A DNA stretch of 7,995 nucleotides from Caldilineaceae bacterium (GTDB taxonomy: Bacteria > Chloroflexota > Anaerolineae > Caldilineales > Caldilineaceae): NCBI GenBank assembly GCA_012032975.1, contig JAAUPU010000104.1, positions 1 through 7,995 of the forward strand, in the 5' to 3' direction. This document shows, piece by piece, positions 1-6,506 of the stretch. The position numbers were made by a program, and so were the translations under genes. How positions within the stretch are numbered: the first letter of the stretch is position 1; each line of letters starts with the position of its first letter. A model generated the notes under the pieces. The model searched no databases. It had not been told where the DNA came from and was given only the letters and a program-made list of their open reading frames with translations.

Positions 1-1281
1 TGCTCAGCCTCGGCCCTCAAGAGGGCCACGGGTATCGTATTGCCGGTATCGGTATGGTAGATCGTCCGCAGCGTTCCATTGTAGATATCGAGATAGTAGA
101 GTGCTTCGTTGTAATACTCAAGGTCTACGACATTGCCCGTTCCGGTCGCAAACGGCGATATCTCAAAGGCGCCCGCATGGCCAAGCTTAGCGACTGAAAT
201 ATAATTGTTGTTGAAATCGGCAAAGAAGAGAAGATCGTGATACTTGTCGGGAAAGGCGCTGCCCTCGTAAAAGGCGATAGCAGTGACTGCGCTTCCTTGC
301 TCCCCCGGTTTCTTGTGAACATAATACATGACGGGATCGGTAAACTCCGGTGGAGCAGGCGTACATGGCAATACCTGACCATCGGGACAAGGCCCCTGCC
401 GTGCGCTCCAACCGTAGTTGCCCCGCGGCTTTAGTTCGTTGACTTCCTCCCAGTGCGCTTGCCCGACATCTGCAACAAATATCTTGCCGTCCGAGTTACG
501 TACCGTCATACGCCATGGGCTGCGCAGACCTAACGCGTAGATCTCAGGACGGATACCCGCTTCACCGACAAATGGATTGTCAGCCGGTACCACCGCGCCG
601 CCATTGGTCAGTTTGAGCCGAATAACCTTGCCGACCAGAGTATCCATGTTCTGCGCGTCGTACCAACGGGGTGGTGTCGCCGATGGCTATCAAGAGCGAA
701 CCATCCTGGTCAAATCTGAGCCCGCCGCCATTGTGATAACCGCCAGCGGCAACAGCCTGAAACATGATCTTTTCACCGGACGCGGTTCCCACCCCCGGAT
801 CGAAAGTAAATCTGGAAAGGCGGATTTGCGATGTGCCTGTCCAGTTCAAGGCCTTGTTGCCTGTCATGTACCAGAGGTAAAAGAAGTGATTCTGAGCGAA
901 GCCTGGATCGAGCAGGATCGCAAGCACACCTGCTTCAGCGACTACGTTGGTTCCCACTTCAAGGACTGGTTTCTGTTGCAGCACGCCGTTCTTGATGTAC
1001 CGCACACGTCCGATTCCGTCCACATCTTCGCCATTTCCCTTCTCTGACACCAGTATGTCGCCAGTTGGAAGAAAGACCATGTCTGTGGGTAGTTTCAGGC
1101 CGGCAGTGACCAGGGAAACCGCGAAGCCAGCAGGGACGCTGACCGATGGCGCGTCTGGTTCGGACTGTGCTTCCGATTCAGACTTCGCTTGACCGGCAGG
1201 AAAGAGAAGAACGGTTGCCGCAACAATGCACAGCGAAGCAATTGTCAGCGCGCAGAGATGCGCTGATATGTAGAATCTCAT
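1..1281 (-). CDS. PQQ-type glucose/sorbosone dehydrogenase family protein, exported; frameshifted; C-terminus beyond the window
   Basis: Predicted periplasmic or extracellular beta-propeller dehydrogenase of the soluble glucose/sorbosone dehydrogenase (GSDH, Yli-like) family, which oxidises sugars or related alcohols with PQQ. The ATG at 1281 starts a signal peptide: short N-region, hydrophobic stretch about residues 9-27, likely cleavage after AGQA near residue 32, then an acidic Ser/Glu-rich linker. Family motifs follow: LPTDMVFLPTGDILVSEKG (65-83), GVLAILLDPGF (118-128), YHNGGGLRF (182-190) with H183 as the probable catalytic base, and LLIAIGD. The frame is lost at the four-G run 668-671; removing one base gives GDTTRWYDAQNMDTLVGKVIRL-like continuity. 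The second frame then stays open to base 1, with GLRSPWRM, VADVGQAHWEEVN, NYGW, DLLFFADF and LYYLDIYNGTLRTIYH. About 425 residues are visible and no stop is reached. It lies 55 bp after the phosphodiesterase, with only a weak GGAG nine bases before ATG. Base composition is clearly less GC-rich than its neighbours. Substrate is unknown. Confidence 0.85.
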
Positions 1282-1336
1282 TCGGGATCAACTCCGCAGC
1301 ATGGTCCGGGTCATGTTGCAACGACGATACTGTGGC

Positions 1337-3248
1337 CTACTTGTCCAGATGCCAGTCCGTATCAACCAGGGCTTCGTAGACCACCCCACCTTCGACGTTG
1401 CGTGGCATGGGCATGCCAAGCAGATAACAGAGCGTCGGCGCGACATCGACCACGCGCACCTGGCGTTGCAGCGCGACCACCCTTTTTGATATTCGGGCCG
1501 GCATGATAAAGGTGCAATGTTGGCCCGCCATGCCAAAGGTGACCGAGGGCAACTGTTTGCCGTGCGCGCCGTCGAACTCGGGACGCAGGGCATAGACCAC
1601 ATCGCCGACCAGATCGCCGGTGAGGTTGACCATCTCGGCATCCTCGTGGGTCAGCGCCAGCGCAAAGGGATGACGACCGGTCTGCGGGTCTTTGTAACCA
1701 TGCAGCGCGGCGATGATCTCCAGTTGCGTTTCCTTGTAATAGGCGGGACCGACGATGCCCCCCGGCTCACGACCTTCCAGATTGATGAAAATGTGGACCA
1801 GACCCACGTTGACAGCCCGCGTCCGAGACCAGTCGATCTCGCGCCCACTCGCCCCATCCTTGTAGACGATGAAGCCCGTCTCGGCCAGCACCTGCTCAAT
1901 GTTGACCGCCTTGTACTGGTTGGGTGTGCCGCCGTGGTCGGCGACTACCGCGACGACTGTCTCTTCGTCGGCCAACTCCATCACCCGCCCGATCATGCCA
2001 TCGATAGAGGCATAGGTGCGCGCCACCCCATCGCGACAACGCTGCACCGTCTCGGCGTCTGCGCCGCTAAACTCCTCGGCCTGGCCCAGGAAGAAATGGC
2101 TGGTGTAGTCGGAGGCGTGGGTCTCGATGAAGAGCATGTCCCATTCCCGGCTGCCGGTCAGATAGGTCGCGACATCGGCCAGCCGCTGGTGATGAAAATC
2201 CAGCGACTCGAAATAGGTGTCGTCGTCCATGATGCCCAGCGCATCGCGTGCCGGATTTTGCAGGAAGTTGCCCACGTTGGCGTCGATCTCGTCGGCGATT
2301 TCACGCGGCTGGGTGTAGCCGCTGTTGGGCCAAATCTGCGCACGAAGAGTTCAAAAGCATCGGCCTCGGGTGTGAGCGCCACCAGCTTCATGCGCACATA
2401 CCCCTGCAACGATTCGCCATCAATCACGAAGTCGTCGAGCCACCAGTCGCTCCACTCGCGTACGCCCAGGTCAGCTGCTGCATCGTTGCCATCGCGCGAA
2501 CGGCAGATGCGCACCCGATCATAGCCATCCGTGCCTTTAGCATAGATCAGCCCATAGAAGAGCTTCGGCGTTCCTTCCTGGCCGCGCGCCATATCCTGGC
2601 GACCGCGCGCCAGCGGCCGAATGGTCAAGACGACCTCTTTGGCTGGTTCGGACGATTTGGGGAGATTCTTCCAATCCTTGCTTGCCTCCACGATCTCCAC
2701 CGCGTCCACATCCTTCACGGTCTGAAGCGCGCTGGGGTCCAGCGTCTCAGGGTCGCGCTGGCCGCCGATCGCGCGCCGCGTCCAACGACCGGAGACGAAG
2801 AGATGGTAGCCCGCGATCTGATGATGGTTGGAGACACCAGGTCCGGTGCCCTCCACCTGGATGCCATCGGTGACCGTCGGCGGCCAGGACATCTCCCACT
2901 TGACCAGGATCGGCTTGCGCCCGGCCCGCTCTGCGGTGTTCCAAAGATACTCACTCTGCGACAGACCGGTGTTGATACCCCAGACGGTCTCGTCCAGCCG
3001 GCCGCCCAGCTTGCGGATGTTGAAATCCATCACCTGGTGGGTGCCCGGCCAGGAGCCGGTCGAGGTCGCGGTCCAGCCCGGCGGCGTCAGCGTCGGAAAG
3101 ACGCCGATCATGGGGCGATGGACGCCCCGTTCGAGCAGGCGCTTGAGTGTTGGGCATGTCGTACCCCGACGTTGGCCATGTTGAGCACAAGCTCCATGCT
3201 TGCGCCATCCATACCGATGAGAATTGCACGTTTTGCGGGACTGCTCAC
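1337..3248 (-). CDS. Alkaline-phosphatase-superfamily phosphodiesterase/nucleotide pyrophosphatase-like protein, frameshifted
   Basis: About 636 residues once breaks are repaired, similar to the type I phosphodiesterase (PF01663/COG3379-like) branch of the alkaline phosphatase superfamily, which hydrolyses phosphate mono- or diesters using two metals. Start GTG 3248 is chosen because AAAGGAAG lies five bases upstream and the first strand, AILIGMDGAS, carries the metal-binding Asp (D14). PTLTPPGWTATSTG holds the probable Thr nucleophile (the T of LTPPGW). ETHASDYTSHFF and VVAVVADHGGTPNQY supply further metal ligands, GQH the late His, and VDVAPTLCYLLGMPMP is the typical C-terminal signature; stop at 1337. 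A lid or insert of about 200 residues lies between nucleophile and second metal cluster. The frame changes near 3150-3168 (net two extra bases), at 2334-2341 (one base missing; VRQIWPNSGY restored) and in a compensating pair at 1476-1503. There is no evident signal peptide, so it is probably cytosolic. Substrate unknown. A true pseudogene is possible, but every motif survives. Confidence 0.82.
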
Positions 3249-3253
3249 GGAAG

Positions 3254-3261
3254 CTTCCTTT
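3254..3261 (-). promoter_or_regulatory. Ribosome binding site that fixes the GTG start of the phosphodiesterase
   Basis: On the minus strand AAAGGAAG ends five bases before the GTG at 3248. Later ATG codons would remove the first beta-strand and the metal-binding Asp of AILIGMDGAS, so this site decides for the GTG. Confidence 0.6.
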
Positions 3262-3281
3262 CGTGGTATAGGTGTTGTTTG

Positions 3282-3396
3282 ATGGTCGCTGCTGAGTTGG
3301 GTGATCGCGAGTTGCCCGAGCCTGCTGACATGATTCGGAGCATGCGCGAGGAGCGAGATGGCCAATTCCTGGATTTGCGTTGATGCCAGTCTCGTC
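3282..3396 (+). pseudogene. vapBC toxin-antitoxin remnant (antitoxin tail overlapping a truncated PIN-toxin start)
   Basis: This is the only plausible coding trace on the plus strand, in the 160-bp gap between two minus-strand genes. One frame (about 3309-3383) reads ELPEPADMIRSMREERDGQ and ends in TGA at 3381-3383; this resembles the C-terminal tail of VapB/FitA-type antitoxins. A second frame starts at ATG 3358, nine bases after a GAGGAG-like site, and reads MANSWICVDASLV, the usual opening of a PIN-domain VapC toxin including the first acidic metal ligand (Asp of VDAS). The two frames overlap by 26 bases, as is common in vapBC pairs. After about 3396 the toxin frame runs into the antisense of the metallo-hydrolase C-terminus and similarity ends. 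Only about 25 antitoxin and 13 toxin residues remain, so the locus cannot be functional. The identification rests on recognising short motifs by eye; the antitoxin part is the less certain. Confidence 0.5.
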
Positions 3397-3408
3397 TCGC
3401 CTTCCCCT

Positions 3409-4097
3409 CTACAACAGAGTGCGCAATCGCTCCTGTCCATTTCGCAGGATCGGCTCGCCGTGGCCGACGGCCAGGATTTTGGCGTCGTAATCGGCCAGCT
3501 TGCGCAATGTCTCGGCTTGCTGCCGCGCGTTGAGCGCAAAGCCGGGCCAGCCGCCCATAAACTTGGGTGATGTGACCACCGCATCGCCGGTGAAGAGTAC
3601 GCGCGATTCCGGCAGATAAAAGGCCAGGTGGCCCGGACTGTGGCCCGGTGCGTGGATCACCTCCAGGCTACCCAAACGCTCGCCGCCGTGCAGAAACTTG
3701 TCCACGCGGCAGGGCAGATGTGAGGTCAAGCTCAGGTTGTTGCCCAACTGAAATGGTAGGTGACCAGCGGATCCTGGGGCAGCCAGGAGACGGCCTGCGC
3801 CTTCCGCTCGCCGGCGATGATATCGGCCTCCCACTCGTGGGCGTAGACCGTCGCCGCGCTCAGCCGTTTGAGCGTGGCCAGACCGCCCAGGTGGGATCGG
3901 TGCGCGTGGGTCAGGATGATGCGTTTCAGGTCGCCGAGGCTCTTGCCCAGGGCGCGGATCTGGTTGGCGATAAGGCTGCCGTCGGCGTCGAAGAGGGTGT
4001 CGATCAGGGTGAAGCCATCGTCCTCTTCGATCAGAAAGGCGTGGACCTCGAAACCTTTGTTGACGCCGAGACTGTAAACGCCGGGTGCGATTTCCAT
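3409..4097 (-). CDS. Metallo-beta-lactamase-fold hydrolase, frameshifted, with an unusual HxHxSH motif
   Basis: About 229 residues after repair, the usual length of a stand-alone glyoxalase II/lactonase-like MBL-fold hydrolase; cytosolic, no signal peptide. Start ATG 4097 has GGGAG eight bases upstream and opens with MEIAPGVYSLGV, typical of the family's first strand. DGFTLIDTLFD (27-37) precedes the zinc motif THAHRSHLGG (63-72). PGHSPGH (151-157; H153 is the likely zinc ligand), LFTGDAV (D172, bridging Asp) and VGHGEP (H213) complete the site. The canonical motif is HxHxDH; here residue 68 is Ser instead of Asp, so the second zinc site or proton transfer may differ. The frame breaks at 3749-3754, where one missing base in CATTTCAG splits HF from QLGNNLSL. 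It directly follows the peroxidase gene and probably shares its transcript. The true substrate (thioester, lactone, phosphodiester or other) cannot be told from sequence. Confidence 0.85.
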
Positions 4098-6013
4098 GAG
4101 CTATTCTCCCGCCTTTTCGCCCGCGCGGGCCACGGCGCAAACGCATTCTCCACCTGACTTAGCATCGGTTTGAGTTCGGGGAAATGGCGCAGCAACACAT
4201 CGGACATCAGCGTCTTGTCGATCCAGGCCATGCCTTCGGGGGTGTAGACCGCGGGGGTGTAGTCGATGGTGAAGAAGCGGTCGCTCTTGAGCCGCCGCGA
4301 GGCCATCAGGATGAAGATGCGGAACGCGCTGTCGCTGAAGCCAAAGCCGGGGGGCGGCGTCTCGGCATAGAGGCCCACCATCAAGTCCACATCCTCGATC
4401 TGGTTGTTGTAGACGCGGCGCAGTTCAGCCGCCCATTCTGGATTGGCGGTCAGCTCCTCGAACGTCTGCACCGGCGGCATGTAGAGCAGACGCCGAAACT
4501 GATTGTAGCGCGGCACGCCCCGCTCCCGGTCGCGCAGGATGTCCACGCTGGCCAAATCGATGAGCCGCCCACTCTCCTGGTTGACCAGTTGCTGCATGAA
4601 GCGCGGGAAATTGTGGAGCGTGATCGCGCCAGGATAGCTGGTGCCAAACGAGTAGAGCAGGTCAACCATGTCGATCTCTTCCATCCGTTCGCGCGAATGG
4701 CTCGCCTGGAGTTCGAGGAAGGTCGCCGACCGGATGTGGGCGTCGTCGGCGTGACTGCGGAAGTCGTAGTCGTCGGGAATCAGCGGATGCATCCGATAGA
4801 CAGCGGTGAACTCCTCGGTCATCGCATAGAGCGCGCCGTGATGGTTCGTGGGCGAACCGAGGATGCCGCTGATCACCTCGCTGTTGCTGATCCGCCCCAG
4901 CCGTTGATACAACTCCTCGCCGGCGATGCCCCACCAGTTTCCGCGCATCGCGATCTTCAGCGCGGGCGTGGCCAGGATGCCGGGCGTCCATTCGACCGTA
5001 TGGATTTTCGCCATCACGGCCACGTTGATCAGCCGGGCGTGGTCGAAGAGCAGGTCGTCGTCCCACGTGGGATAGGCTGCCTTGAGCATGTCGCAGATCG
5101 CGTTGTGTTCCAGCGAAAAAAGCGTGTGCATCAAGCCCAGACCCAACCACCAGTTTCCCGTCACGCCAGAGATGTCGATACCCGTTACAGGATCGACTGG
5201 CAGCAGATTGTCCTCGGTCAACGTCAGCTTGCCATCGACGCCAGAGCGGACGCGCTGCTGAGCCTCCATCGAGCTGCCATAGATCTGCGAACCATCCCAC
5301 CAGTGGGTCTCTGTGTTGACATAGGTGGGTGGGCGGTGGACATCCGCTTCGGTGCGGGTCGGGTCCGGCTTGGTGCGCGAGAAGCGCATCGGATTTTCGT
5401 GCCAGGGATCCCCTTCGTCGAGCGGCAAGTCAAGCAGACGTGTGGCGTCGTTCTTGCCGTGGCTCAACCAGTCGTGGACCATAAATTGCAGCCAGGCCGC
5501 TGCCAACAGATTGAGGATGGTGGCCGGTTGAAATTCGTGGCGGGTCATCAACTCGCGGCTGACCGTGCGCGGGCTGGGCGTCAGCAGCTTTTCTTCGTCT
5601 GGATAGACATAGTCGAGTGGGAAATTGCGGCCAAAGCGCGTGTAGACGCTGCCCATCTTTGGCACGCGCAGGTCATTGTAGGTTCCGTCGGGCGAGCGTG
5701 CGCGCAGATAGCGCCGGTCGGCGGGTCGATCCACATCCGGGTCGACTTCGGGCAGCGTCTGGGTGTCGTAGAGGTTGTAGCTTCGGAGATGAAGCCTCAT
5801 GCCGATGAAGTTGACCACCGACGGCCAGAAGGGCAACGTGTACCAGGGGATGCTCAAGTTAAGGGAGCGCGTTAGCTGCAAATAGATCTCGCGCAGTTGC
5901 TCGCGCACAGGACGGTTGTCCCGCTTGAACACCAGAAAGAGCGCGGCGATGGCCAACGCGACGAGCAAAAAACCCCCTCGCCCAGACCGGCGTGTTGAGG
6001 CAGATCGACCCAT
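4031..6013 (-). CDS. Alpha-dioxygenase-type heme peroxidase (animal heme peroxidase/cyclooxygenase superfamily), membrane-anchored
   Basis: Intact frame of 660 codons, close to the 620-640 residues of plant fatty-acid alpha-dioxygenases, which add O2 to the alpha carbon of fatty acids to give 2-hydroperoxides. Start ATG 6013 has AAGGGGG seven bases upstream. Residues 14-29 form one hydrophobic anchor. MRLHLRSYNLYD (72-83) and FGRNFPLDYV (127-136) match the alpha-dioxygenase N-terminal region. WLQFMVHDWLSHG (174-186) contains the distal His H180; HWWDGSQIYG (237-246) and LMHTLFSLEHNAICDML (294-310) are family signatures; AKIHTVEWT and MRGNWWG follow. VYRMHPLIPD (405-414) has proximal His H409 and, three residues earlier, Tyr406, matching the radical Tyr of cyclooxygenases and alpha-dioxygenases. 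The last residues (after about 4101) overlap the hydrolase gene and look out of frame; another frame stops at TAG 4101-4103, just before that gene's ATG, so the real end is probably near 4101. Alternative label: generic peroxidase family protein. Confidence 0.9.
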   Translation of the reverse strand: MGRSASTRRSGRGGFLLVALAIAALFLVFKRDNRPVREQLREIYLQLTRSLNLSIPWYTLPFWPSVVNFIGMRLHLRSYNLYDTQTLPEVDPDVDRPADRRYLRARSPDGTYNDLRVPKMGSVYTRFGRNFPLDYVYPDEEKLLTPSPRTVSRELMTRHEFQPATILNLLAAAWLQFMVHDWLSHGKNDATRLLDLPLDEGDPWHENPMRFSRTKPDPTRTEADVHRPPTYVNTETHWWDGSQIYGSSMEAQQRVRSGVDGKLTLTEDNLLPVDPVTGIDISGVTGNWWLGLGLMHTLFSLEHNAICDMLKAAYPTWDDDLLFDHARLINVAVMAKIHTVEWTPGILATPALKIAMRGNWWGIAGEELYQRLGRISNSEVISGILGSPTNHHGALYAMTEEFTAVYRMHPLIPDDYDFRSHADDAHIRSATFLELQASHSRERMEEIDMVDLLYSFGTSYPGAITLHNFPRFMQQLVNQESGRLIDLASVDILRDRERGVPRYNQFRRLLYMPPVQTFEELTANPEWAAELRRVYNNQIEDVDLMVGLYAETPPPGFGFSDSAFRIFILMASRRLKSDRFFTIDYTPAVYTPEGMAWIDKTLMSDVLLRHFPELKPMLSQVENAFAPWPARAKRRENSSWKSHPAFTVSASTKVSRSTPF

Positions 6014-6020
6014 CTTGGTT

Positions 6021-6027
6021 CCCCCTT
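6021..6027 (-). promoter_or_regulatory. Strong ribosome binding site of the peroxidase gene
   Basis: AAGGGGG on the minus strand lies seven bases before ATG 6013. An upstream ATG at 6087 opens a different frame without such a site, so the 6013 start is preferred. Confidence 0.55.
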
Positions 6028-6058
6028 ATCGTCCATAGAAATCTGCTTTACAGGGGCA

Positions 6059-6087
6059 ATTGTAGCACGGTGGGTTGATTGGTCCAA
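6059..6087 (-). promoter_or_regulatory. Sigma70-like promoter of the peroxidase operon, with a palindrome over the -35
   Basis: On the minus strand, TTGGAC (6087-6082) and TACAAT (6064-6059) are separated by exactly 17 bases. TACAAT matches the -10 consensus at 5 of 6 positions; the -35 matches only at its TTG. Transcription would begin near 6052, giving a leader of about 39 bases with the ribosome site of the peroxidase in its last part. ATTGGTCCAAT (6078-6088), an inverted repeat with five-base arms, covers the -35 and could be an operator half-size site or chance. The position between the small ORF and the peroxidase supports this as the start of the four-gene unit. No experiment backs it. 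Confidence 0.5.
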
Positions 6088-6208
6088 TGGAGAATTGGAA
6101 TTCCCGGCTGCGCTGTGGAGCGACTACATTGCCTGCTCGCGTGAATATTCGGAGTTCCGGCTTTTTGGAAAAGTCGGAAGTCTCGTCCACATCGACTTTG
6201 GTGGCGCG

Positions 6209-6382
6209 CTAGGCCACGCTAAGAACTTTGATGGTCTGGTGTTCCTCGACGACTTCGTACTCGACAAGGCGCTCGCCGACGACCAGCCGGTAGAAACGGG
6301 GGTCTTCGCTGAGGAGTTCGGCGTGGTCTGGCATGGGGTCGTCGTTGCGCGCCTCATCGCTTTTCATCACATGGACAGTCAT
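6209..6382 (-). CDS. Small ORF (57 aa): probable chimeric toxin-antitoxin remnant, Phd-like start and ParE/RelE-like end
   Basis: ATG 6382 is preceded five bases upstream by a perfect AAGGAG, and the frame closes at TAG 6209-6211 after 57 codons. The first residues, MTVHVMKSDEAR, resemble the opening of Phd/YefM-type antitoxins. The C-terminal half, FYRLVVGERLVEYEVVEEHQ followed by TIKVLSVA (residues 30-57), resembles the last strands of ParE/RelE toxins (the pattern YRxxVGxxRxxYEV...VxVLxV). The middle (about 13-29) fits neither well. A complete Phd antitoxin is about 80-90 residues and a ParE toxin about 90-100, so this looks like an internal deletion that fused the two genes of one module in frame. 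It lacks most of the toxin, so toxicity is unlikely. Expression is plausible given the ribosome site. It is separated from the preceding enolase-family gene by a hairpin. The family assignment is by eye on short stretches; the ORF could instead be an uncharacterised small protein. Confidence 0.5.
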   Translation of the reverse strand: MTVHVMKSDEARNDDPMPDHAELLSEDPRFYRLVVGERLVEYEVVEEHQTIKVLSVA

Positions 6383-6506
6383 AGTTTCTCCTTACCACCC
6401 AAAGTGTCTGTAGATTCTGGCGACGATGATAGGCGGGTGGGGGCATCTGTCAAGCTGGGGGCGAGGCGCTGCCTCGCCCCCTATGCGTTGGCGGAAACTG
6501 ATCGAT
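6383..6506. other. Intergenic spacer between the enolase-family gene and the small ORF
   Basis: It holds the 11-bp hairpin at 6457-6481 and the AAGGAG ribosome site (6388-6393, minus strand) of the small ORF. I see no convincing promoter and no further coding sequence. Confidence 0.5.
6457..6481. repeat. Perfect GC-rich palindrome (11-bp stem, 3-base loop)
   Basis: The arms GGGGGCGAGGC (6457-6467) and GCCTCGCCCCC (6471-6481) are exact reverse complements around GCT. It lies 25 bases past the stop of the enolase-family gene. No T-run follows on either strand, so it is not a canonical intrinsic terminator. It may protect or attenuate the 3' end of the transcript, or be one copy of a dispersed REP-like palindrome. 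The perfect pairing is seen directly; the role is inferred. Confidence 0.7.

Noticed and set aside
577..1047. Plus-strand frame of 156 codons
   Set aside because: It is antisense to the dehydrogenase, which has clear motifs and a signal peptide on the other strand.
1220..1281. Lipoprotein signal at the dehydrogenase N-terminus (Cys18)
   Set aside because: The residues before the Cys (ASL) do not fit a lipobox, which needs Gly, Ala or Ser directly before Cys. A type I signal peptide with AGQA cleavage fits better.
2331..2345. Programmed ribosomal frameshift in the phosphodiesterase
   Set aside because: There is no slippery heptamer of X XXY YYZ type with a following stem, and the other genes show breaks of the same kind in different contexts.
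1517..3282. Two long plus-strand frames (1517-2524 and 2248-3282)
   Set aside because: Both are antisense to the phosphodiesterase, whose conserved metal motifs show the true strand.
4184..5875. Plus-strand open frame of 563 codons
   Set aside because: It is the complement of the peroxidase gene; its translation is rich in Arg, His, Val and Asp with no recognisable motif, as expected from a high-GC shadow frame.
6095..6208. Plus-strand peptide beginning EFPAALWSDYIACSREYSEF
   Set aside because: It reads like natural protein over a short span, but it starts only at TTG without a ribosome site, and the frame then becomes the shadow of the small minus-strand ORF. I found no family to support it.
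6457..6481. Intrinsic (rho-independent) terminator
   Set aside because: The stem is strong but no run of T follows on either strand.
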